This document shows positions 13,799 to 20,170 of a DNA stretch of 20,170 nucleotides, piece by piece. How positions within the stretch are numbered: the first letter of the stretch is position 1; every line of letters starts with the position of its first letter. Position numbers and translations under genes: made by a program. A model generated the notes under the pieces. It was not told the origin of the DNA, ran no database searches, and saw nothing but the letters and a program-made list of their open reading frames with translations. Origin of the DNA: Pseudomonadota bacterium (GTDB taxonomy: Bacteria > Pseudomonadota > Gammaproteobacteria > Burkholderiales > Burkholderiaceae_F); NCBI GenBank assembly GCA_023443095.1, contig JAEZVV010000079.1:1-20170 (forward strand), given 5' to 3'.

Positions 13799-14487
13799 AG
13801 CGGCGACCAGGCGTTGAAGAAGCGGGCGAGCCAGCCCTGGGTCTGGGCGTCTTCGATGTAGCCGCCGCCGGCGTAATCGATGCGCACGTCGGCGATCGCG
13901 GTCGACAACACCGTATTGCCGGGCAGGATGTTTTTCGGGTCGACCACCCCCTGGAACTTGAGGGTCTCCGAGTTCTGGCGGATGCCGATCTGCTTTTCGC
14001 CCGCCACCACCAGGTTGCCGTTGGGAAGGACCCGGATCACGGTCGAGGTGATGGTGCCGGTGAAGAGGTTCGAGCTTTCGGTCGCGCCCTTGCCGGCGAA
14101 GGTGTTCTCGGTGCCGGCCGTGATCTGCGGCCCGCTGATGCCGACGCCCTTGACCCCGCGCAGCGACTTGATACCGGCGTCGATGTCGGAGTTGCGGTCG
14201 GCCGAACTCGAGGCCTTCTGCGCCGCGTTGAGCTTCTCGTTGAGCGTGATGGTGAGCAGGTCGCCCACGTAGCGCGGGCGGGCGTCTTCGAACAGGGGGC
14301 GGTAGCCGACCCCGGTGTAGATGCCGCCGCTGCGGCGCGGCGCGTCGGCCGTGGAACTGGGCGGCGCCTCGGCGCTGGTGGGCGAATTGACGATCACCGC
14401 CGGCCGGGTCGCGACGCAGCCGGCCAGCAGCGCGGCCAGGGCCAGGCCCGCGACGGCGCGGACCGATTTCAAACCATAGGCCAGCAT
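13795..14487 (-). CDS. flgH: Flagellar L-ring lipoprotein FlgH
   Basis: Outer-membrane lipoprotein that forms the L-ring around the distal rod. The 230-residue product has a lipoprotein signal peptide with lipobox LLAGC, so C24 is the predicted lipidated residue. The mature part contains YVGDLLTITLNEKLNAAQKASS (about 73-94), NLFTGTITSTVIRVLPNGNLVVAGEKQI (about 140-167) and the C-terminal ADVRIDYAGGGYIEDAQTQGWLARFF, all FlgH hallmarks. Length is as expected. Its ATG overlaps the flgG stop by one base, and its stop overlaps the flgI GTG by four. Confidence 0.98.
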   Translation of the reverse strand: MLAYGLKSVRAVAGLALAALLAGCVATRPAVIVNSPTSAEAPPSSTADAPRRSGGIYTGVGYRPLFEDARPRYVGDLLTITLNEKLNAAQKASSSADRNSDIDAGIKSLRGVKGVGISGPQITAGTENTFAGKGATESSNLFTGTITSTVIRVLPNGNLVVAGEKQIGIRQNSETLKFQGVVDPKNILPGNTVLSTAIADVRIDYAGGGYIEDAQTQGWLARFFNAWSPL

Positions 14488-15269
14488 CAGAGCTGGGACA
14501 GACGCTGCAGCATCTGGTCGCTGGCCTGGATCGCCTTGCTGTTGATGTCGTAGGCGCGCTGGGTGGCGATCATCGAGACCAGCTCCTCGACCACGTTGAC
14601 GTTGCTGCCCTCGAGGTAGCCCTGCTTGATCAGGCCCAGGCCATTCTGGCCCGGAGTGTTGACGCTGGGCGTGCCGGACGCGGCGGTTTCCAGATACAGG
14701 TTGTTGCCGCGCGACTCGAGACCGGCTTCGTTGACGAAACTCGCGAGCTGGAGCTGGCCTATCGTCTGCGGCGCGGTCTGACCCGGCGTGGTCACGCTGA
14801 CGGTGCCGTCCTGGCCGATCGTGACCGACTGCGCATTGGGCGGGATCGTGATCGAAGGCTGCAGGGCGAAACCCGAGGCCGTCACCATCTGGCCGTTGCT
14901 GTCGACGTGGAAGGAGCCGTCGCGCGAATACGCGGTGGTGCCGTCGGGCAGGCTGATCTCGAAGAAACCCTGGCCGTTGATGGCGACGTCGAGCTGGTTG
15001 TTGGTCTGGTTGAGCGGCCCCTGGGTGAAGACACGCCGGGTGGCCACGCTCGCCACCCCGGTGCCGACCTGCAGCCCGGTGGGGAGCTGGGTCTGCTCGG
15101 TCGTGTTCGCCCCCGACTGGCGCAGGTTCACGTACAGCAGGTCCTCGAACTGGACCTTGCCGCGCTTGTAGGCCGTGGTGGCGACGTTGGCGAGGTTGTT
15201 CGAGATCGTGTCCAGCTGCAGTTGCTGGGCATCCATCCCGGTCTTGGCTATCCAGAGGCTGCGCATCAT
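14487..15269 (-). CDS. flgG: Flagellar distal rod protein FlgG
   Basis: Builds the distal rod that crosses the periplasm. The 260-residue product begins MMRSLWIAKTGMDAQQLQLD, then ISNNLANVATTAYKRGKVQF, the N-terminal rod motif. The central ATRRVFTQGPLNQTNNQLDVAINGQGFF is typical of FlgG/FlgF/FlgE. The C-terminus has QGYLEGSNVNVVEELVSMIATQRAYDINSKAIQASDQML. The length matches the family (about 260). Two Met codons are adjacent at the start; the first, at 15269, keeps the usual FlgG length. It lies 28 bases after flgF and overlaps flgH by one base. Confidence 0.98.
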   Translation of the reverse strand: MMRSLWIAKTGMDAQQLQLDTISNNLANVATTAYKRGKVQFEDLLYVNLRQSGANTTEQTQLPTGLQVGTGVASVATRRVFTQGPLNQTNNQLDVAINGQGFFEISLPDGTTAYSRDGSFHVDSNGQMVTASGFALQPSITIPPNAQSVTIGQDGTVSVTTPGQTAPQTIGQLQLASFVNEAGLESRGNNLYLETAASGTPSVNTPGQNGLGLIKQGYLEGSNVNVVEELVSMIATQRAYDINSKAIQASDQMLQRLSQL

Positions 15270-15297
15270 GGCGGAGATTCCTGTGGCCGCTCGCGCC

Positions 15298-16026
15298 TTA
15301 AGCGCCGAGCAGCTGGTTCGACTTCTGTTCGTTCTGCTCGGCGGTGTTGAGCATCTTCATCTGCATCTCGAACTGGCGCGCCGCGGCGATCATCGACACC
15401 ATGTTCTCGACCACGTTGACGTTGCTCGCCTCGAGCGTGCCGCTGGCGATCCGCACGTTGTCGTCGGCATCGGCCTCGCCTTCGCGGCTGCGGAAGAGCC
15501 CGTCCGGCCCTTTGACCATCGCCTCCGCGGGCGGGTTGACGAGCTTGATCCGGCCCACCGAGTTGACGACGGTCTGGCCCGGCGTGCGGACGCTGACGGT
15601 GCCGTCGGTGCCGAGGGCGATCTGAGAGTCGGGCGGGATGCTGATCGGGCTGCCGCCGCCCATCACCGGGGCACCCGCCGCCGTCGCGAGCGTGCCGTCG
15701 GCGGTGACCACCAGGGCTCCGTTGCGGGTGTAGGCCTCGCTGCCGTCGGGCGCCTGGACCGTGATCCAGCCTTCGCCCTGGACCGCGATGTCGAGCTCGT
15801 TGTCGGTGCGGAACATCGGCCCGGGCGCCAGGTTCGAGCCGGTGCTGGTTTCGACCACGAAGACCCGGGTGCCGGCCGCGTCGGTCTGCATCGGCACCGC
15901 ACGGAACGCCACGGTGTCGGCACGGAAGCCGGTGGTCGTGGCGTTGGCCAGATTGTTGGCGAGCGTGTCCTGCCGCGCCATCGTCTGCTTGGCTCCGCTC
16001 ATCGCGGTGTAGATCATGCGATCCAT
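15298..16026 (-). CDS. flgF: Flagellar proximal rod protein FlgF
   Basis: Proximal rod subunit. The 242-residue product begins MDRMIYTAMSGAKQTMARQD followed by TLANNLANATTTGFRADTVAF, the FlgF form of the N-terminal rod motif. The central LAPGPMFRTDNELDIAVQGEGWITVQ and the C-terminal GTLEASNVNVVENMVSMIAAARQFEMQMKML confirm the family. Its size is slightly under FlgG, as usual for FlgF. It lies 22 bases after flgE and 28 bases before flgG in the same operon. Confidence 0.97.
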   Translation of the reverse strand: MDRMIYTAMSGAKQTMARQDTLANNLANATTTGFRADTVAFRAVPMQTDAAGTRVFVVETSTGSNLAPGPMFRTDNELDIAVQGEGWITVQAPDGSEAYTRNGALVVTADGTLATAAGAPVMGGGSPISIPPDSQIALGTDGTVSVRTPGQTVVNSVGRIKLVNPPAEAMVKGPDGLFRSREGEADADDNVRIASGTLEASNVNVVENMVSMIAAARQFEMQMKMLNTAEQNEQKSNQLLGA

Positions 16027-16048
16027 GGCTCTCGAATCCCGGCCGCGC

Positions 16049-17281
16049 TCAACGCAGGTTCATCAAGGTCTGCATCACCTGGTCCTGCACCGTGATGGTC
16101 TGGGCGTTGGCCTGGTAGTTGCGCTGGGCCGAGATCATCTCGACCAGTTCCTCGGTCAGGTCGACGTTCGACTCCTCGAGCGCGCCTGCCTGCAGGGCGC
16201 CGAGCGTGCCGGACTTCGGGGTCGAGACCCGCGGCTGGCCGGACTCGGAGGTTTCGGCCCACTGGTTGCTGCCGAGGTTGACCAGGCCTTGCGGGTTGTC
16301 GAAGTCGCCCAGCACGATCTGGCCCTGCGCCCGCGTCTGGCCGTTGGTGTAGCGGCCGAGGATGGTGCCGTCGGCACCGATGCTGTAGCCAGCCAGCTGG
16401 CCGGTGGTAAAGCCGTCCTGGGTCAGCTTGGCGACCGAGAAGTTGGCGCCGAACTGGGTGGTGTCGTCGAGCGCAAGCGGAAAGCTGAGCGCGCCGGCCA
16501 CGCCCGGCTGACCGGTCAGGGTCATGGCGAGCGGGCTGCCCGCCGCCAGCGTGCCGTCGTTATTGAAGCTCAGATCGCCTACCGGCGTCGGCGGCGTGGT
16601 CCCCGACAGCTCGATGCCGTTGAGTGCGGCGTGCACGTCCCACTGGTTGTCGGCGGTCTTGCTCATGTAGAGCGTGAGCGACTGCGCCTTGCCCTGTTCG
16701 TCGTAGACGGTGATCGCCGTCGACGAGGTATAGGTCTTGGGGTCCTTGAGGTCGAAGGCGGTGGTCGTCCGGTCGATCGGCTTGGCGCGGGCGTCGAGGT
16801 TGACCGCGATCTTGGCGTCGCCGGTGGCGCGCGGCGCCAGGTTGGCGTTCGACAGCTGCAGCGGCTGCGGGGTCGAAGCCACGACCTGCCCGCCCGCGTC
16901 GGTCGTGTAGCCGGTCAGCTTGGCGCCGCCGTTGTTGACGATGAAGCCGTTGGAATCGACCTTGAACTGGCCGTTGCGCGAGTAGCTCACGACGCCGTTG
17001 GTTTCCATGCGGAAGAAGCCGCTGCCGTTGATGGCGACGTCGAGCGGGTTGTTACTGGTGGCGATCCCGCCCTGGGTGAACTGCTGCGCCACCGCCCCGA
17101 CTTGAACGCCGATGCCGATCTGCGGCCCGGCGCCGCCCGCGAGCGAATTGGCGTAGACGTCGGCGAACTCGATCCGCGACTGCTTGAAACCGACAGTCTG
17201 CGCGTTGGCGACGTTGTTGCCGATCGTCGAGAGGTTCGCCTGCGCGGCGTTGAGGCCCGACAGACCCTGCTGGAAACTCAT
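16049..17281 (-). CDS. flgE: Flagellar hook protein FlgE
   Basis: Main subunit of the external hook. The 410-residue product begins MSFQQGLSGLNAAQANLSTIG with NNVANAQTVGFKQSRIEFAD, and has FTQGGIATSNNPLDVAINGSGFF (about 68-90). A long variable middle forms the surface D1/D2 domains. The C-terminus is GALEESNVDLTEELVEMISAQRNYQANAQTI. An AGGAG motif lies six bases before the ATG at 17281. The gene sits directly after flgD, which encodes the scaffold that caps the growing hook. The length fits the enteric-type hook protein. Confidence 0.98.
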   Translation of the reverse strand: MSFQQGLSGLNAAQANLSTIGNNVANAQTVGFKQSRIEFADVYANSLAGGAGPQIGIGVQVGAVAQQFTQGGIATSNNPLDVAINGSGFFRMETNGVVSYSRNGQFKVDSNGFIVNNGGAKLTGYTTDAGGQVVASTPQPLQLSNANLAPRATGDAKIAVNLDARAKPIDRTTTAFDLKDPKTYTSSTAITVYDEQGKAQSLTLYMSKTADNQWDVHAALNGIELSGTTPPTPVGDLSFNNDGTLAAGSPLAMTLTGQPGVAGALSFPLALDDTTQFGANFSVAKLTQDGFTTGQLAGYSIGADGTILGRYTNGQTRAQGQIVLGDFDNPQGLVNLGSNQWAETSESGQPRVSTPKSGTLGALQAGALEESNVDLTEELVEMISAQRNYQANAQTITVQDQVMQTLMNLR

Positions 17282-17309
17282 GCTGCTCTCCTGAATGGAT
17301 TCTGATTTT

Positions 17310-17981
17310 TCACAGGATCTGGATCACGTCCTGATACGCGACCTTGTTGCCGCCCTCGAGCAGCAGGGTGACCATGCCGCCGCCCTGCTGGACTCCCGCG
17401 ACCCTCTGCTGCGCCAGGGCGATCGCCGGCACGTCGGTATCGCCCGAGGCCGCCTTCACGCTGACGCTGTATTTGCCGGGCGCAGCGGGCTCGCCGTCGT
17501 TGTCGAGGCCGTCCCACTCGTAAGCGTTGACGCCGTGTTCGGTGGCGCCGAGCTCTAGGGTGCGCACCACGGCGCCGCTTTCGTCCTTGATTTCGATCTT
17601 GACGCTGTCGGCCGGCGCCGACAGGAAGACGCCGCCCTTGACCGCGACGTCTTCGCCTTCGGGCAGCTTGAGCTTGTCGTCGACCACCATCACGTCGCGG
17701 CCGCTCAGCTGCGCCGCCTGCATCGCCTGCATCAGCGCAAACGAATCCATCAGTCCGTTGACCGTGCTGTTGAGCTGATTGACCCCGACCACGGTGTTGA
17801 TCTGCGCCAGCTGCGAGGTCATCTGGGCGTTGTCGAGCGGGTTGAGCGGATCCTGGTTGTTCATCTGCGCCACCAGGAGCTTCATGAAGCGGTCGGTCAG
17901 GCCGGCATCGTTCGCGAGGGTCCCGTTGGTGCTTGAGTTGCTGCTGGTGCCGTTGGTCCCGTTTACCGTTTGCAGGTTCAT
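17310..17981 (-). CDS. flgD: Flagellar hook-capping protein FlgD
   Basis: Hook scaffold that caps the growing hook and is later replaced by FlgK. The 223-residue product has a disordered Asn/Thr/Ser-rich start (residues 5-25), then the conserved FMKLLVAQMNNQDPLNPLDNAQMTSQLAQIN (about 32-62). A Tudor/FnIII-like beta domain follows, with EIKDESGAVVRTLELG and YEWDGLDNDGEPAAPGKYSVSV (about 158-179), typical of FlgD. AGGA lies five bases before the ATG at 17981. It is eight bases after flgC and 28 bases before flgE. Confidence 0.97.
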   Translation of the reverse strand: MNLQTVNGTNGTSSNSSTNGTLANDAGLTDRFMKLLVAQMNNQDPLNPLDNAQMTSQLAQINTVVGVNQLNSTVNGLMDSFALMQAMQAAQLSGRDVMVVDDKLKLPEGEDVAVKGGVFLSAPADSVKIEIKDESGAVVRTLELGATEHGVNAYEWDGLDNDGEPAAPGKYSVSVKAASGDTDVPAIALAQQRVAGVQQGGGMVTLLLEGGNKVAYQDVIQIL

Positions 17982-17989
17982 GACTTTCC

Positions 17990-18397
17990 TCAGCCGCCCA
18001 GCTGCAGCGTCTTCTGCAGCAGGCTCTTGGCGGTGGTCATCACTTCGACGTTGCTCTGGTACGAGCGCGAGGCCGAAATCATGTTGACCATCTCTTCGAC
18101 CGCGTTGACGTTGGGCATCACCACGAAGCCCTCCTCGTCGGCGAGCGGATGGCCGGGGTTGTGGATGCGGCGCGGCGCTGCCTGGTCCTCGACGATCGCC
18201 GCCACCCTCACCCCGGTGGCGTCGGCCGTCTCGCCCACTTGCTGCGCCTGGAACACCACCTGGCGCGCCTTGTAGGGCTGACCGTCGGGGCCGGCCACCG
18301 AATCGGCGTTGGCCAGGTTGCTGGCGACGACGTTGAGCCGCTGGCTCTGCGCCGACACCGCCGAACTGGAAATCGAAAACACGTTGAAAAGCGACAT
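17990..18397 (-). CDS. flgC: Flagellar proximal rod protein FlgC
   Basis: Proximal rod subunit. The 135-residue product begins MSLFNVFSISSSAVSAQSQRL with NVVASNLANADSVAGPDGQPYKARQVVFQ, the FlgC form of the rod motif. It ends with VMPNVNAVEEMVNMISASRSYQSNVEVMTTAKSLLQKTLQLG. The length is normal. AAGGA lies seven bases before the ATG at 18397. It sits 11 bases after flgB and eight bases before flgD. Confidence 0.98.
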   Translation of the reverse strand: MSLFNVFSISSSAVSAQSQRLNVVASNLANADSVAGPDGQPYKARQVVFQAQQVGETADATGVRVAAIVEDQAAPRRIHNPGHPLADEEGFVVMPNVNAVEEMVNMISASRSYQSNVEVMTTAKSLLQKTLQLGG

Positions 18398-18408
18398 CGT
18401 GGGTTCCT

Positions 18409-18819
18409 TCAGCCTTGCGACTGGCCGTTGATGGCGGTCAGCAGGGTCTTGATCTGGCCGTTCAGGAATCGCAGGCTGGCTTCGTAGCGAACGGCGTTGT
18501 CGGCGAAGTTGGCGCGTTCGCGGTCCATGTCGACGGTGTTGGCGTCGAGCGCCCCCTGCGCCGGCACGCGGTACTGCAGAAAAGGCTCGGCCCGGCCCTG
18601 CGCCAGCGCCTGGTGACCGGCCGCCGTGCGTTCGGGCGCCAATGCGGCCGTGCTCCCGGCGCTCGCTGCCGCCAGCGCCTTGCCGAAATCGAAGTCCTGC
18701 GCCTTGTAGTTCGGCGTATCGGCGTTGGCGATGTTCGAGGCCAGCACGCGCTGGCGCTCCGAGCGCAACAGCAGGGCCTGCGAATTGAAGTTCAGCGAAT
18801 CCGTGAGTCGGTTGGTCAT
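18409..18819 (-). CDS. flgB: Flagellar proximal rod protein FlgB, first gene of the rod/hook operon
   Basis: Proximal rod subunit. The 136-residue product has LRSERQRVLASNIANADTPNYKAQDFDFGKAL (about 18-49), the FlgB rod motif. It ends with VDMDRERANFADNAVRYEASLRFLNGQIKTLLTAINGQ. It is the first gene of the leftward flgBCDEFGHIJ unit, with a GAGG motif close before the ATG at 18819. The 173-base gap to the divergent flgA should hold its promoter, but I could not identify one with confidence. Confidence 0.97.
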   Translation of the reverse strand: MTNRLTDSLNFNSQALLLRSERQRVLASNIANADTPNYKAQDFDFGKALAAASAGSTAALAPERTAAGHQALAQGRAEPFLQYRVPAQGALDANTVDMDRERANFADNAVRYEASLRFLNGQIKTLLTAINGQSQG

Positions 18820-18992
18820 CGGCCTCGGTCCGAAAACGGCGCGGGCGGAACCGGGACCCAGCCCGACCCCAAGCCCTTGACGCTCGGACCGATTATTCGG
18901 CCTCGGCCCCGGTCCCGATGGATCGATAAGCGCAGTTTCCTGCCGCCATTCCCGCGCATGCCAGCCCGGCCCCGGCCTCTACAGTCCGGTCC
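18820..18992. promoter_or_regulatory. Divergent flgB/flgA control region
   Basis: This gap must hold start signals for both arms. I find no FliA match with correct spacing and no sigma-54 -24/-12 element. The only AT-rich spot is at 18892-18897, which reads AATAAT on the minus strand and could be a -10 for flgB, without a good -35; this would suit an activator-dependent class 2 promoter. A 9-bp inverted repeat, TCGGTCCGA (18825-18833) and TCGGACCGA (18884-18892), frames the region between that -10 and the flgB start. Confidence 0.5.
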
Positions 18993-19694
18993 ATGACGAT
19001 TAGGCTCGAGCTCTGCTTGGCCGCCGCCGGCCTGTGCCTTGCGCTGGCGACGGGTGCCGCGGCCGCCCCCCTCGCCCCCGCCGACGCCGTGCGCGCGCTC
19101 GCCGAAAAAGAGGCCAACGCCGCCCTCGGCCCCCAAGGCCTGCGGGCCGAGGTCAGCGTCGGCCGGATCAAACTCCCCAGCCAGACCGGCGAATGCCGCC
19201 GCAGCACCGCCTTCGTTCCCGCCGGCGCCCGCCTGTGGGGCCGCAGCCACATCGGCCTGCGCTGCCTCGAAGGCGCCGACTGGAGCATGCTGGTGCCGGT
19301 CCACGTCCGCGTCTACGGCCCGGCGCTGGTGACCAGCCGGCCGCTTCCCGCCCACCAGCCGATCGACACCGAGAGCTTGAGCCGGGTCGAAGTCGAACTC
19401 ACACGCCAGACCCAGGCGGTGGTCGCCGAGGCCGCGGAACTGGAAGACCGGGTGACGAGCCGACCGATAGGCGCTGGCCAGCTGATCCCGCTGTCGGCGC
19501 TCAAAGCGCCCCAGGTCATTGCCGCCGGCGACATGGTGAGGGTGGTGAGCGCCGGCCAGGGGTTTTCGGTTTCGCTCACCGGCCAGGCCCTGTCCGCCGC
19601 TCAGGACGGCCAGCGGGTGAGGGTGCGCACCGACGCCGGCAAGGTCGTGAGCGGAATCGCCCGCCCCGGCCGCGTAGTAGAGGTGGTGCTCTGA
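18993..19694 (+). CDS. flgA: Flagellar P-ring assembly chaperone FlgA
   Basis: Periplasmic chaperone needed to assemble the FlgI P-ring. The 233-residue product has a Sec signal peptide with probable cleavage after A25 (GAAAA before PLAPA). An N-terminal variable domain follows. The conserved C-terminal SAF/chaperone part holds LVTSRPLPAHQPIDTESLSRVEVEL (about 112-136), DRVTSRPIGAGQLIPLSALKAPQVIAAGDMVRVV and the ending GQRVRVRTDAGKVVSGIARPGRVVEV. It is transcribed away from flgB, as in the classical flgAMN arrangement. No clear ribosome-binding site lies before the ATG at 18993. Length is normal. Confidence 0.95.
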   Translation: MTIRLELCLAAAGLCLALATGAAAAPLAPADAVRALAEKEANAALGPQGLRAEVSVGRIKLPSQTGECRRSTAFVPAGARLWGRSHIGLRCLEGADWSMLVPVHVRVYGPALVTSRPLPAHQPIDTESLSRVEVELTRQTQAVVAEAAELEDRVTSRPIGAGQLIPLSALKAPQVIAAGDMVRVVSAGQGFSVSLTGQALSAAQDGQRVRVRTDAGKVVSGIARPGRVVEVVL

Positions 19695-19724
19695 TCCCCG
19701 GGGTAGCCAGGCCGCGGATACGGC

Positions 19725-19751
19725 TAAAGTTGCGCCTGCTGCTGCCGATGT
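19725..19751 (+). promoter_or_regulatory. FliA (sigma-28) promoter for flgM
   Basis: TAAAGTTG (19725-19732), 11 bases, GCCGATGT (19744-19751): 13 of 16 matches to TAAAGTTT-N11-GCCGATAA with exact spacing. It lies in the flgA-flgM gap, 39 bases before the flgM ATG. It would let FliA drive synthesis of its own anti-sigma factor, as is known for flgM in enteric bacteria. Confidence 0.85.
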
Positions 19752-19790
19752 TGCTGGGGTAGACCTGTGGCATCGACGCCTGGAGGCACC

Positions 19791-20090
19791 ATGAAAATCA
19801 ACAACCTGACCGACTCCCTGCGGCTCGACCGCACGACCGGCGCCAACGGCCAGCCACAGCCGGCGGCCGCTGCGACCGGGACCGCTGCGACCGGCTCGAA
19901 GGTCGAGCTGTCCGACCTCGCCGCTCGCCTGAGCCAGCTGGAGACCCAGTTCGCCAATTCCGATTTCGACGCCAAGAAGGTCGAAGAAATCCGCACCGCC
20001 ATCACCGAAGGCCGCTTCACAGTCGATGCCGGCTCGGTCGCCGACAAGCTGCTTGCCAGCGTCGACGAGCTGCTCGGCCGCAAGGCCTGA
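19791..20090 (+). CDS. flgM: Anti-sigma-28 factor FlgM
   Basis: Binds and inhibits FliA until the hook-basal body is finished, then is exported through it, releasing late-gene expression. The 99-residue product begins MKINNLTDSL. It has a low-complexity Ala/Gly/Thr linker (about 17-36) and the conserved sigma-binding helices from VELSDLAARLSQLE (38-51) through AKKVEEIRTAITEGRFTVDAGSVADKLLAS (61-90). TGGAGG at 19781-19786 supports the ATG at 19791 over an in-frame GTG at 19767. It has its own FliA promoter match upstream. A 15-bp tandem repeat lies in the linker. Confidence 0.96.
   Translation: MKINNLTDSLRLDRTTGANGQPQPAAAATGTAATGSKVELSDLAARLSQLETQFANSDFDAKKVEEIRTAITEGRFTVDAGSVADKLLASVDELLGRKA
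19867..19894 (+). repeat. 15-bp tandem duplication in the flgM linker
   Basis: CCGCTGCGACCGG occurs at 19867-19879 and again at 19882-19894, a 15-base period. The repeat keeps the frame and gives two Ala-Ala-Thr-Gly units in the flexible part of FlgM, outside the sigma-binding helices. Confidence 0.8.
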
Positions 20091-20100
20091 GTCGACCGCG

Positions 20101-20170
20101 ATGCCGCAGATCGCCGCCCGGCCCGCCGATCTGGTTGCTGATCTGACGCAGGCGCTGTCAACGGCCAGCG
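20101..20170 (+). CDS. flgN: Probable start of flgN (export chaperone for FlgK/FlgL), cut by right edge
   Basis: An ATG at 20101, ten bases after flgM, opens a frame of 23 codons to the end of the window (MPQIAARPADLVADLTQALS). This is too short to recognise by sequence. The call rests on position: flgN follows flgM in the flgAMN arrangement, and its product is the chaperone for FlgK and FlgL. No strong ribosome-binding site is seen; a different start beyond the window is possible. Confidence 0.5.
   Translation, partial: MPQIAARPADLVADLTQALSTAS

Noticed and set aside
18922..18929. ATCGATAA as a FliA -10 for flgA
   Set aside because: No -35 resemblance exists 11 bases upstream.
18820..18992. 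Sigma-54 or FliA promoter between flgB and flgA
   Set aside because: Partial look-alikes (GCCGAATAA with one extra base, and a CATGCCA motif) lack the partner element at the right spacing.
1..20170. Mobile elements, CRISPR arrays, tRNA or rRNA genes
   Set aside because: None seen. The window is continuous flagellar, c-di-GMP and chemotaxis coding sequence with short gaps, uniform composition and no transposase or repeat array.

Overview
The window is a flagellum and chemotaxis locus on what looks like a betaproteobacterial chromosome. The DNA is G+C rich, roughly two thirds by eye. The layout is classical: a flgA-flgM-flgN arm diverges from a flgBCDEFGHIJKL arm. FlgJ has the two-domain rod-capping plus peptidoglycan-hydrolase form found in beta- and gammaproteobacteria. 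Proteins and gene order suggest the Rhodocyclales/Burkholderiales neighbourhood (inference; no taxonomic marker is present).

Layout from right to left. The plus strand at 18993-20170 carries flgA, flgM and the first codons of a probable flgN. The 173-base gap 18820-18992 separates the two arms. The minus strand at 18819-11745 carries flgB, C, D, E, F, G, H, I and J, tightly packed, with stop/start overlaps at G/H, H/I and I/J. flgK and flgL (11698-8579) follow. Next is a c-di-GMP pair (8423-4348): a PAS-GGDEF-EAL protein with a degenerate receiver domain, and a separate diguanylate cyclase whose start codon overlaps the first gene's stop. Last is a chemotaxis block (4232-1): a CheZ-like protein, CheY, CheA, CheW and the first 306 codons of a methyl-accepting chemotaxis protein that runs off the left edge. 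Almost all sequence is coding; no non-coding stretch exceeds 300 bases. I saw no tRNA, rRNA, CRISPR array or mobile element.

Regulation can be partly read from the sequence. Three sites match the FliA (sigma-28) consensus TAAAGTTT-N11-GCCGATAA with exact spacing. They lie before flgM (13/16), before flgKL (14/16, its -35 starting on the flgJ stop codon) and before the c-di-GMP pair (14/16). This implies that flgBCDEFGHIJ is an early/middle operon, and that flgKL, the c-di-GMP enzymes, the flgM anti-sigma feedback and probably chemotaxis are late genes switched on when FlgM is exported. A 12-bp inverted repeat followed by a weaker FliA-like site in the gap after the diguanylate cyclase suggests that the chemotaxis genes may also be a separate unit.

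The most interesting part is the c-di-GMP module wedged between hook-filament junction and chemotaxis genes. Its receiver has lost the key phosphorylation residues, its EAL and both GGDEF motifs are intact, and only one of the two cyclases keeps the product-inhibition site.
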